Source: Spirochaetaceae bacterium (GTDB lineage Bacteria; Spirochaetota; Spirochaetia; Treponematales; Treponemataceae). From it: DNA of 64,000 nt. The notes under the pieces were generated by a model that was given only the letters and a program-made list of their open reading frames with translations, made no database searches and was not told where the DNA came from. Position numbers and translations under genes: made by a program. Within the stretch, counting starts at the first letter, position 1. Each line of letters opens with the position of its first letter. The DNA lies in NCBI GenBank assembly GCA_017614995.1, contig JAGAAX010000011.1, positions 62,001-126,000 on the forward strand. Direction: 5' to 3'. Positions 17,678 to 25,989 of this stretch are shown piece by piece.

Positions 17678-19121
17678 CAGGCTTCCCCAAATTTCTAATG
17701 AGTTCAACAAGAGAATCAAGCTTAGAATGGGTAATAAGCGGATTCAAAAGCGTAAATTTAAGGCAGACAAAGCCGTCGCTTACAGTCTGACCGATAACGG
17801 CGCCATGCTCGTGAATGAGCTTGCGCCTGACTTTTTTGTTTATTTCATCTCCGCCTGTTAATCTGAAAACTACGGAACTTATTTCAGGCTTGGTGACTAC
17901 GGCAAAATCTTTGTCGCCTGCGAGCTTTTCGTAAAGATAAGCCGCATTTTCCATGCTTGTTGAGATTATCTCGCTCCAGCCGTCTTTTCCGCGTGTCTGA
18001 AACGCAACCCAAACTTTAAGCGCGTCAAATCTTCTTGTAGTCTGAAGCGACTTGTCTACAAGGTTTGTGTAGCCGTCTTCTTCGTCCTCTGTACGGTTCA
18101 AGTAATCAGCGTGAATCGTCAGCGCGTCAAAGTTTTTTCCGTCTTTGACGAGAACGGCACTTGAGCTGATTGGCAGCAGAAACATTTTGTGAAAATCTAC
18201 GGTTACAGAGTCGCACTTTTCAAGACCGGCGATTCTGTCTTTGTATTTTTGCGAGAGAATGACGCCTGAACCGTAAGCCGCGTCAGCATGAAGCCACATT
18301 CCGTATTTTTTGCACAGCGGCGCAATTTCTGAAATCTGGTCTATTGAGCCAAAGTCGGTTGTACCTATTGTGGCAACCACAAGAAACGGAATATTGCTGC
18401 TTTTTACGTCTTTTTCAAGTAAAGCTGCAAGTTTGGCTGTATCCATGCGCTTACGGCTGTCTACAGGCACTTTTACAACGCTTTCGTAGCCAAGCCCCAG
18501 AATGTGCGCGCTCTTTTCCATTGAAAAATGCGAGATTTCCGAAGTATACATGCGGAGCTTTCTGAAATTTTCTGGAAGCCCATGCTTTTTTATGTCGTAG
18601 TTGAGCTTTGTATTGCAGAACCAGTCTCTTGCAAGAATAATCGCCGTCTGGTTAGACTGGCTTCCGCCTGATGTGAAAACGCCGTCCGCGCCTTTTTCAG
18701 GTTCAAAGCCGTAAAGACTGCACAGCATTTTTATGACTTCAACCTCAATTTCGGTTGCAACAGGCGACTGGTCCCAGGAGTCCATAGACTGATTGAATGT
18801 AGAAAGCACAAGTTCTGACGCAATGCTTTCGATTGTTGCCGGACTGTGAAGGTGAGCCATGTAATCTGTTGACGGCGTGCGCAAAAAGTTTGGCAAAATC
18901 TGCTTTTTAAGGCGCTCAAGCACTGTCTGCCAGCCCAAGCCGTTTTGCGGCAGAATCTCGTCAACTTTTATAAGCTCTTTTAATTCCTGCGGAGTAGGGC
19001 CAGAATAGGCTGTGCTGTCTGAAAAAGACGCTGCCACCGCATCTGCTGTTTCTGCAATAATGCGGCGGTAAGCTTCTTTTGATTCAGGCTTGTCTGTTAA
19101 AAAAAGAGGAAGTTTTTCCAC
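17670..19121 (-). CDS. ddc: L-2,4-diaminobutyrate decarboxylase (PLP group II)
   Basis: A 483-residue pyridoxal-phosphate decarboxylase. The PLP lysine is in VDFHKMF (about residue 311), the substrate and cofactor pocket shows MAHLHSPATIESI and FTSGGSQSNQTA, and HADAAYG carries the PLP-stacking His and Asp. Group II includes glutamate, tyrosine and diaminobutyrate decarboxylases. The neighbouring aminotransferase makes diaminobutyrate decarboxylation the best call, giving 1,3-diaminopropane. The start is GTG, 6 bases after dat. Substrate assignment is inference from context. Confidence 0.85.
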   Translation of the reverse strand: MEKLPLFLTDKPESKEAYRRIIAETADAVAASFSDSTAYSGPTPQELKELIKVDEILPQNGLGWQTVLERLKKQILPNFLRTPSTDYMAHLHSPATIESIASELVLSTFNQSMDSWDQSPVATEIEVEVIKMLCSLYGFEPEKGADGVFTSGGSQSNQTAIILARDWFCNTKLNYDIKKHGLPENFRKLRMYTSEISHFSMEKSAHILGLGYESVVKVPVDSRKRMDTAKLAALLEKDVKSSNIPFLVVATIGTTDFGSIDQISEIAPLCKKYGMWLHADAAYGSGVILSQKYKDRIAGLEKCDSVTVDFHKMFLLPISSSAVLVKDGKNFDALTIHADYLNRTEDEEDGYTNLVDKSLQTTRRFDALKVWVAFQTRGKDGWSEIISTSMENAAYLYEKLAGDKDFAVVTKPEISSVVFRLTGGDEINKKVRRKLIHEHGAVIGQTVSDGFVCLKFTLLNPLITHSKLDSLVELIRNLGKPDV

Positions 19122-19127
19122 GATGAA

Positions 19128-20483
19128 TTACTTTCCGTATTTTTTATTGACTGCAATGACAGCTTCTTCAAAGATGTCCATTGCTTTTTTTAAATCTTCG
19201 TCTGATATGTTGAGGGCGCAGAGGCATCTCATTACAGAGCCGTTGCGGCCGCCTTTTTCGACGATGAGCTTGTTTTCAAAGCAGCGCTTCTGAACAGCAG
19301 CAGCAATGTCGCCGCTTGCAGGCAGAGAACCGAGCATGTCCGGTGTGCCTTTCGGGTCAACAAATTCTGTACCGCGCATAAGTCCTTTTCCGCGTATGTC
19401 GCCGATAATCGAGACCTTAGCTTTAAGTTCTGTGAGCCGCTTTTCGATGTAGCTGCCTTTGCGCACTACAGCTTCAAGAAATTCAGGCTTTGAAACTTTG
19501 TTTATGAGAACAGTTCCAGCTTTCATTGCAAGCTGGTTGCCTCTGAATGTGCCGGCATGTGCGCCCTGTGTCCATTTGTCGAGCTTTTTGTTGTAGATAA
19601 CCACAGACATTGGCTGTGTTCCGCCGAGAGCCTTAGACGAAAGAATTACGTCCGGCACAATGTCAGCATATTCAAATGCAAAGAATTTGCCGCTTCTGCC
19701 GATGCCGCACTGAATTTCGTCTACAATGAGCGGAATATCAAGTTCTTCTGTAACGCGGCGTATTGTCTTAAGAAATTTTACAGGGGCAGGAATAACACCG
19801 CCTTCGCCCTGAATAGGTTCGATTATAACTGCGGCAGGCTTTGTAATGCCAGATTCAGGGTCTTTCAGCGTACGCTCAAAAAAAGCGCATGCGGCATCAA
19901 CACCTGCGTCTCCGCCTAAACCGAACGGACAGCGGTATGAATATGGATACGGGAAAAAATGCACTTCAGGCATTAACCCGTTAACTTTTGTTTTTGCGTT
20001 TAAGTTTCCTGTGCAGGCTAAAGCTCCGTGGCCCATTCCATGATAACCGCCTGAAAATGCGATTATTGAAGTGCGGCCTGTAGCTGTTTTGCACAATTTT
20101 AATGCAGCATCTGTTGCGTCTGTTCCTGAAGGACTGCAAAACTGAATTTTTGCATTGTTCTTCAGTTCTGAAGGAAGCAAATCAAGCAGCGTATGCACAA
20201 ATTCGTCTTTAACCGGAGTGGTTAAATCCAATGTATGCAGCGGCGCATCCGACGTAAGCATATCAACCATAGCCTGATTAACTTCAGGATCGTTGTGTCC
20301 AAGTGCGAGCGTTCCTGCTCCGCACAAAAAATCCAGATATTTGTTTCCTTCTACGTCCTCAACCCACGACCCCTTAGCTTTTGCAAGCGCAAACGGAAAT
20401 TTGCGGGGGTAGCTTCGAGCGTTAGATTCAGTGGAATCCTGTCTGGTAATGTAATACTGATTGGTGCCCTTTTTCTCAAGCAT
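19128..20483 (-). CDS. dat: Diaminobutyrate-2-oxoglutarate aminotransferase
   Basis: A 451-residue class III PLP aminotransferase. The PLP lysine is in ILSSKALGG (about residue 284), with IVDEIQCGIGRSGKFFAFE and the N-terminal YLDFLCGAGTLALGHNDPEV. These match the EctB/Dat group that makes L-2,4-diaminobutyrate from aspartate semialdehyde. It is followed at 6 bases by a matching decarboxylase, the dat-ddc arrangement known for 1,3-diaminopropane. No ectoine synthase genes are seen beside it, which argues against ectoine production. A GGAG site precedes the start. Confidence 0.88.
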   Translation of the reverse strand: MLEKKGTNQYYITRQDSTESNARSYPRKFPFALAKAKGSWVEDVEGNKYLDFLCGAGTLALGHNDPEVNQAMVDMLTSDAPLHTLDLTTPVKDEFVHTLLDLLPSELKNNAKIQFCSPSGTDATDAALKLCKTATGRTSIIAFSGGYHGMGHGALACTGNLNAKTKVNGLMPEVHFFPYPYSYRCPFGLGGDAGVDAACAFFERTLKDPESGITKPAAVIIEPIQGEGGVIPAPVKFLKTIRRVTEELDIPLIVDEIQCGIGRSGKFFAFEYADIVPDVILSSKALGGTQPMSVVIYNKKLDKWTQGAHAGTFRGNQLAMKAGTVLINKVSKPEFLEAVVRKGSYIEKRLTELKAKVSIIGDIRGKGLMRGTEFVDPKGTPDMLGSLPASGDIAAAVQKRCFENKLIVEKGGRNGSVMRCLCALNISDEDLKKAMDIFEEAVIAVNKKYGK

Positions 20484-20664
20484 CTACTTTCTCCATTACT
20501 TGGATAACCAAATCTGTCAACGGCAGTTTTTGTTTTTGATCGTCTATTGAAACTACCCGATATTTCTTTTCTATACAAGCCCTTGTAACAATTTTTTTGC
20601 AAAATAATGCATGTTTTTGTCAAATATTTCATTATTTTTCTAAAATTCTCAAGATTGCAAGTAT

Positions 20665-20707
20665 AAAAAAAGCAATGCCTGTTCTTATGTAACAAGACAT
20701 TGCTTTT
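20665..20707 (-). terminator. Terminator after trpB2
   Basis: Read on the minus strand, stem AAAGCAATGTCTTGTT/AACAGGCATTGCTTT is followed by a long T-run. It separates the TrpB2 gene from the dat-ddc operon. Confidence 0.85.
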
Positions 20708-20758
20708 CGGGCAGCAAGCCGTCATTGCATGCCAATGGCTAAGCAAGACGGCGCACTA

Positions 20759-22144
20759 TTAATGTTCGTTTCCAGGGAACTGTGGAATTCCGTCGAAACC
20801 TTTTTTGAGGTCTGCATCTGTTGGAATGTAGTCGCTCATTTTTCCGTCATTGAATGCTTCATAAGCCTTCAAGTCGAAATAGCCTGTTCCTGTAAGACCG
20901 AAAACGATAGTCTTTGCTTTACCGGTTTCTTTGCATTTCAAAGCCTCATCGATTGCAACTTTGATTGCGTGGCTGCTTTCTGGTGCCGGCAGAATGCCTT
21001 CAACACGTGCAAAAAGTTCAGCAGCTTTGAAAACTTCAGTCTGCTCAACAGCGCGTGCTTCCATCAAGCCTTCATCATAGAGTTCACTTAAAATTGAGCT
21101 CATGCCGTGATAGCGCAAGCCGCCCGCATGGTTTGCAGACGGAATAAAGCCGCTTCCGAGTGTGTACATTTTTGCCATCGGACAAACTTTACCTGTGTCG
21201 CAGAAGTCGTACAGATATTTTCCGCGTGTAAGGCTTGGGCAGCTTGCAGGTTCAACTGCGATGAATTGGTAATCTTTTTCACCGCGGAGTTTTTCACCCA
21301 TGAACGGACTGATGAGACCGCCGAGGTTTGAACCGCCGCCTGCGCATCCAATAATGATGTCCGGCTCGATTCCGTATTTGTTCAAAGCAATCTGTGTTTC
21401 CTGACCGATTACACTCTGGTGCAGAAGAACCTGGCTCAAAACCGAACCAAGAACATAGCGGTAGCCTTCATGTGAAACGGCATGTTCTACAGCTTCAGAG
21501 ATTGCGCAGCCGAGACTTCCTGTTGTGCCTGGGAATTCAGCGTTGATTTTGCGTCCAACTTCTGTGTCCATAGACGGAGAAGGAATTGCTTTTGCACCGT
21601 ATGTGCGGATTACTTCGCGGCGGAAAGGTTTCTGCTCGTATGAGCATTTTACCATGTAGACAATACAGTCAAGGTCAAAGTAAGAGCATGACATTGAAAG
21701 CGCTGTTCCCCACTGGCCTGCGCCTGTTTCTGTTGTAACGCCTTTTAAGCCCTGCTTTTTAGCGTAATAAGCCTGGGCAATTGCAGAATTCAGCTTGTGG
21801 CTGCCTGATGTATTGTTTCCCTCAAATTTGTAATAAATGTGGGCTGGTGTACCAAGTTTTTTCTCCAGAAAATAAGCTCTTACAAGTGGAGAAGGGCGGT
21901 ACATTTTGTAGAAATTGCGGATTTCTTCCGGAATTTCAATAAGACGGTCTGTATTGTTAAGTTCCTGCTGAACAAGCTCATCGCAGAATACGTGGCTGAG
22001 CTCTTCTGCTGTGCAGGGCTTTAATGTTCCCGGGTTCAAAAGTGGAGCAGGCTTTGTCTTCATGTCTGCACGTACGTTATACCATGAAGTAGGCATCTCC
22101 TTTTCTTCAAGATAGATTTTATAAGGAATCTCTTGTTTTGCCAT
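20759..22144 (-). CDS. Tryptophan synthase beta-like protein, TrpB2 type
   Basis: A 461-residue PLP beta-synthase of the TrpB2 group, longer than classical TrpB. The PLP lysine is in SGSHKLNSA (about residue 117), then TETGAGQWG and the phosphate-binding GCAGGGSNLGG. No trpA is nearby. TrpB2 enzymes can condense indole with serine without TrpA, so indole salvage is likely, though another beta-replacement is possible. The ATG at 22144 follows a GGAGG site, so the longer start at 22162 is unlikely. It has its own promoter and terminator. Confidence 0.9.
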   Translation of the reverse strand: MAKQEIPYKIYLEEKEMPTSWYNVRADMKTKPAPLLNPGTLKPCTAEELSHVFCDELVQQELNNTDRLIEIPEEIRNFYKMYRPSPLVRAYFLEKKLGTPAHIYYKFEGNNTSGSHKLNSAIAQAYYAKKQGLKGVTTETGAGQWGTALSMSCSYFDLDCIVYMVKCSYEQKPFRREVIRTYGAKAIPSPSMDTEVGRKINAEFPGTTGSLGCAISEAVEHAVSHEGYRYVLGSVLSQVLLHQSVIGQETQIALNKYGIEPDIIIGCAGGGSNLGGLISPFMGEKLRGEKDYQFIAVEPASCPSLTRGKYLYDFCDTGKVCPMAKMYTLGSGFIPSANHAGGLRYHGMSSILSELYDEGLMEARAVEQTEVFKAAELFARVEGILPAPESSHAIKVAIDEALKCKETGKAKTIVFGLTGTGYFDLKAYEAFNDGKMSDYIPTDADLKKGFDGIPQFPGNEH

Positions 22145-22196
22145 ATTTAACCTCCGTGGCATACTTTATTGTTGAATAATTTCTTTTTATAGAAAC

Positions 22197-22225
22197 ACTA
22201 TACAATAAAAAAGGGATTTTGTCAA
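22197..22225 (-). promoter_or_regulatory. Promoter of the TrpB2 gene
   Basis: On the minus strand TTGACA (22225-22220), a 17-base spacer and TATAGT (22202-22197), with a leader of about 45 bases before the ATG. Confidence 0.8.
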
Positions 22226-22228
22226 TAC

Positions 22229-22325
22229 TTTTAGGGGAAAGACACCCCTCTACTCGGAAGCGGGGGTTTCTTTCCCCTAAAACCCCTATCTTCCCCAGCA
22301 CCGCTTAGGGGCTTCCGCCCCTAAG
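22229..22325. repeat. Double palindrome upstream of TrpB2 promoter
   Basis: A large palindrome with arms at 22229-22248 and 22262-22282 (TTTTAGGGGAAAGA pairing with TCTTTCCCCTAAAA) is followed by a perfect 9-bp stem CTTAGGGGC-TTCC-GCCCCTAAG (22304-22325). Both share the AGGGG core. The rest of the 22145-22568 gap holds the TrpB2 promoter, a degenerate TTTGTGTACA repeat at about 22333-22364 and no gene. Confidence 0.7.
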
Positions 22326-22568
22326 AACCCTGGTTTGTGTACAAAAGCCAGTTTGTGTACAGGCTTGCGCCTTAAAAGCTGATGCACAGTGATGCGCGGT
22401 TTTGGGGGGTGAAAATTGTGAAAAATTTTACATCAGGTTTACCAAAATTACGAAAAACTACACCGGGGTGTAGTTGAAATTATTCGCATTTGGATTATTC
22501 TTTTATTGTAGGCTTACATATTTTTTATTGGTTTTTAGAGATTTTTATATAGATAAAGGATATTTATT

Positions 22569-24276
22569 TTGAAAAAGACCAGCTTGTTTTTTATAACCGT
22601 CTATCTCTTTATATTAACAGTAATTACGTCGTGTGGGGGGGGGTGGAGGAGGCGGTGGTTCGGTGTCTTTTTCTGGAGAGCAGACGCTCCACAACGGTGG
22701 GGGCGGTGGCGGCTGGGGCAAAGGCAACCAGACCGGCAACGGCTTTGCTGGCGGTGAACCTGTTAATTATGAAGACGATTCGCTGTTTGCCGCATTTCCT
22801 CCGTTTTTCATTCCTATTGATCATATTGATATTTCTCTATACATAAATGATACTTTTATTGATGGTTTGACAGGGCTTAATTCATCTACGAAGAAAGATG
22901 TACTTCCAGTTATAAAGCCTGGTGATAATGTATATGGAACTGCACTTATAACGCTACAAGATGGTTCTGTGCGTAATGCAATTTTTCAAAAGACAACTCT
23001 GGGTATTGATACCAAGCTTGCATTGTATGCTGAATATAAATACAAAATCGTAAGTGATAATGAAGAAGTATATGAGGATATATTCACCACAACAGCAGGC
23101 ATTGATATTCCTTCTGAATATTTGCAAGGCTCTTTTTATGGATTTGATGATTCTACGGTAAATGCTTTTTCTGACGGAAAAGACACTTATACGGTTTCCG
23201 GCAACAGAATTGTTTCGCCTGCACCTGGAGATAAAATCCTTACACCTGTATTCAAATGTGAGCCTGAAGTTAGTTTTAGCGGAACAGGTGTAACGGCTGT
23301 TCCTGGTGCAGAAGATTCGTATGTATTTGATTATGTAGAGAATCAAGATGGTGTAAGCATGGATGTTCAAGCACCATCTCTGACAGGAACGACAGCAGTA
23401 TGTACTATCGATGGAACTTCGTTTACGTTAAACAGCGGTGATAATGCATATAACATGATTCTTGAACCAGGTGAACATATATTAGTTATGAATATTTCAG
23501 GAAGCGGCAATTGTGCAGCACAGACTTTTACAAAAACGATTACAGTATATGTAAAACCTGATTATAAAATAAAAGATGCTGATTCATGGAATGAATCTAC
23601 TGGTAAAATTAAATATCGTTATCTTAAACACGGTGCAACTATGCCGTTTGTTATGACAAGTGAAGCTGCCGCAGCATTCCCTTCTGCGATAACTAATATG
23701 GATGTAAAAGTTGACGGAAATAGTTGTTCTTATTCAGGCGGTTCATCAACAGGAAGTCCTGTTGCGAAAGATACAACACATTCTTTATATTTTAATTTTG
23801 AAGGTCCTTACTGCATTTTTGATTCTGTATCAACCAACATTAGCATTGCTATGAAGCCGATAAGGGTACAGGTTGCCAAAGTGGTGTTTAGAATGAATGT
23901 AACTGTCGATGGTGATTTTGGTCTTAGGGGCTATCTGCATCTTGGTAAAAATAGTGGTAATTGGCAGACTATAGGAGACTTTGGAGGTACTGGACTTGGC
24001 ATGAGTGGAGGTGACAACGATATTACAGGAAGTTGTAATCTCGTTTATGTAACGCTGGATTCACTTAATGAAAATATTTCATATGAAACCGATACGGCTG
24101 ACTATGATCAATATTCAGGAAATGATCAACTGGGATACGGTTCTACGAGTGTATCTCTTCAAGATGCTGTTAACGGAAGAAATTCATCAGATCAGTATTC
24201 GATACCATTACATACAAGTGGTGCTGATGGTTCTAGTGATAGTACTTTGACTGTCAAATTGATTGATAATTATTAA
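22569..24276 (+). CDS. Surface lipoprotein, frameshifted at a G9 tract
   Basis: A TTG start at 22569, with AAAGGAT upstream, opens a lipoprotein signal peptide ending VITSC. The next bases are nine G residues (22635-22643). Reading straight through leaves the frame. Removing one G (or adding two) joins the signal peptide to a 540-residue frame that begins GGGGGGGGSVSFSGEQ and runs to 24276. The mature part is beta-rich, without a recognised domain. No internal ribosome site explains translation of the long frame alone. This is either a phase-variable lipoprotein captured in the off state or a homopolymer sequencing error. A terminator follows at 24471. Confidence 0.8.
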
Positions 24277-24289
24277 TAGTAGACAGTGC

Positions 24290-24460
24290 ACATTTGCGTA
24301 GTGAAGCGGAGATTGTACACAAGCTGTCTGTTTTTGTCTCGCAAAAACAGACACTTTTCGCCAATTAGGCTTCAATATAAGATTAAACTACCGCGAAAAG
24401 AATTTCGCCGATTGAGCTTTATTTGTAGATAAGGCTATTGCGAAAAGCGCACAGCATAAT
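24290..24460 (-). repeat. Degenerate copy of a hairpin repeat family
   Basis: It contains TTGTACACAA (24313-24322), a perfect 12-bp stem TGTCTGTTTTTG/CAAAAACAGACA (24325-24353) and GCGAAA-type motifs. On the minus strand the order GGCGAAA, hairpin, TTGTGTACAA matches the tandem units at 29489-29680. Confidence 0.5.
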
Positions 24461-24470
24461 GTGCTGGTGT

Positions 24471-24494
24471 GGCACAGCGTAATGTGCCTTTTTT
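24471..24494 (+). terminator. Terminator after the G9 lipoprotein gene
   Basis: Stem GGCACA/TGTGCC (24471-24476 and 24483-24488) followed by six T residues. A near-copy of the stem (GCACA...TGTGC) lies just upstream. Confidence 0.65.
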
Positions 24495-24499
24495 GGATA

Positions 24500-24763
24500 T
24501 TAGGCTTTTGCTTGTAGCTCTTCTGCAAGCTTCTGTACAGTTTCAAGCGGAAGACCAGTACAACGTGCTATCACATCTTCTGTTACGTTTTCCATGAGAA
24601 GATTTCGCGCAGCTTCAAGCTTGGCTTCGGAGCGTCCTTCTTCTTTGCCGATAGCAATTCCATGATCTTCGCCCTGCTTGTAGCCATCTTCTTTGCCGGT
24701 GTTATAATAGCCCTGTGTTATCATGCAATAATCCATGTATTCTTTTTGTGCACGTGCTGTCAT
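24500..24763 (-). CDS. Free-standing Rpn C-terminal tail protein B
   Basis: An 87-residue protein equal to the last third of the Rpn-type nuclease at 25015. It starts MTARAQKEYMDYCMITQG exactly at an internal Met of that nuclease, then has GKEDGYKQG-type repeats and a C-terminal helix GLPLETVQKLAEEL. AGGAAT lies upstream of the ATG. Its first 102 bases (24670-24771) match the nuclease gene with two mismatches. A 98-base block (24561-24658) matches tail A with one mismatch, so it is a mosaic. It is the last gene of a three-gene operon. A regulatory or antitoxin-like role is inferred from E. coli Rpn proteins. Confidence 0.75.
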   Translation of the reverse strand: MTARAQKEYMDYCMITQGYYNTGKEDGYKQGEDHGIAIGKEEGRSEAKLEAARNLLMENVTEDVIARCTGLPLETVQKLAEELQAKA

Positions 24764-24769
24764 TTTTAT

Positions 24770-24982
24770 CTATTCCTGATTTTTTAGACTTTCTGCAAGC
24801 TCATACACCTTTTCCAACTCAAGCCCGGTGCAACGTGCTATCACATCTTCTGTTACGTTTTCCATGAGAAGATTTCGTGCAGCTTCAAGCTTGGCTTCGG
24901 AGCGTCCTTCTTCTTTGCCGATAGCAATGCCTATTTCTTTGCCTTCTTCCATTATGTCAAAGTCGTGGATATTGCATCTCAT
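24770..24982 (-). CDS. Free-standing Rpn C-terminal tail protein A
   Basis: A 70-residue protein with a unique 11-residue start (MRCNIHDFDIM), then EEGKEIGIAIGKEEGRSEAK, LEAARNLLMENVTEDVIA and a final helix GLELEKVYELAESL. The last two blocks align with the tail of the neighbouring nuclease. AGGAG lies seven bases before the ATG, so translation is likely. It begins 32 bases after the nuclease stop and ends 6 bases before tail B. Confidence 0.7.
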   Translation of the reverse strand: MRCNIHDFDIMEEGKEIGIAIGKEEGRSEAKLEAARNLLMENVTEDVIARCTGLELEKVYELAESLKNQE

Positions 24983-25014
24983 ATACTCACTCCTGAACTG
25001 TTCGTTCTCTTTGG

Positions 25015-25866
25015 CTAAACTTCTATTTCAAGTTCTTTAGCAAGTTCGCGTACTTTTTCGAGAGAAAGCCCTGTGATTTCTGCGATTTGTTCTATAGTAC
25101 CGAGGTTCTTCAAAAGCATATTTCGCGCAGCTTCAAGTTTCGCTCGTTCTTCGCCTCTAGCTTCACCATCTTCAACGCCCTGCTTGTAGCCATCTTCTTT
25201 GCCGGTGTTGTAATAGCCCTGTGTTATCATGCAGTAATCCATGTATTCTTTTTGTGCACGTGCTGTCATTTTTATCTTTTTCTCCCGCTCTTTGAGCTTT
25301 TGGCAAAGGTCGCTTTCTGCGTTGTCTGTAAGCAGAAACTTCAAAAAATCTGACCTGGCTTTTGAACCGGCATCTTTCCAACTACTGCAATTATAAAACA
25401 CTTTCAATGTTCTGTCTTCAAGCTTGACTGAATTATTTTCGCGGCAGGTGTTCTCAAATGTGTACACAGGTAGACCTTTCTTGAATAGGTCGTCAAGGCA
25501 GATGAAGATTACGATGTTCTCTTTCAGCTTTGAATATGGGTGACCTTTCAAGAGATAGTCAACGTCCATAAGGCTCTGATAGTAGCGGCTTCGTTTACGC
25601 AATTCCTTATAGAGTGTGGTCTGCATTTCAATGTCAAAGTCGTGCTTGCCGTCGTGCGTGTGTACATCAAGGCGAATGCCTCTTGCGTCCGGTGCTGTCT
25701 GTATGGTCTTTTCCGGCTCTGGATATGAAAGACTGCCGATTTTGATGTCGAGCAGTATTTCCAGCACGCTCTTGCACAGATCCGGATCTTCCATAACTTT
25801 TGCAAACATAAAATTGTCTGAACATGTCAGCTTTTCAAACGGCTTAGGTTTTATGAATTTTTCCAT
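25015..25866 (-). CDS. Rpn/PD-(D/E)XK nuclease-family protein (transposase-like)
   Basis: A 283-residue member of the PD-(D/E)XK nuclease transposase (Rpn) family. The N-terminus FEKLTCSDNFMFAKVMEDPD is characteristic. The likely catalytic core is RLDVHTHDGKHDFDIEMQ, with Asp, then Glu-x-Gln. The C-terminal 80 residues carry charged GKEDGYKQG repeats and a helix GLSLEKVRELAKEL. An internal Met starts the segment MTARAQKEYM, the same start used by the separate tail-B gene. A strong AAGGAGG site precedes the ATG, and a 12-base palindrome ATATAGCTATAT (25885-25896) sits upstream. Rpn proteins are known as DNA-degrading, RecA-independent recombination factors. Confidence 0.88.
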   Translation of the reverse strand: MEKFIKPKPFEKLTCSDNFMFAKVMEDPDLCKSVLEILLDIKIGSLSYPEPEKTIQTAPDARGIRLDVHTHDGKHDFDIEMQTTLYKELRKRSRYYQSLMDVDYLLKGHPYSKLKENIVIFICLDDLFKKGLPVYTFENTCRENNSVKLEDRTLKVFYNCSSWKDAGSKARSDFLKFLLTDNAESDLCQKLKEREKKIKMTARAQKEYMDYCMITQGYYNTGKEDGYKQGVEDGEARGEERAKLEAARNMLLKNLGTIEQIAEITGLSLEKVRELAKELEIEV

Positions 25867-25989
25867 ATAGCCTCCTTTTTTAAGATATAGCTATATGACT
25901 ATCTATAAAGATTTCGTTTTTTCTGTACCTGTATGCGAAAATTCTGGAAGATTTTACAAATTTGTCTTTGTGTCCGGTAGCGGCTTCAA

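Noticed and set aside
20484-20660. Promoter of dat at TTGACA-like sites
   Set aside because: Candidates have unsuitable spacing to any -10 box; not reported as a feature.
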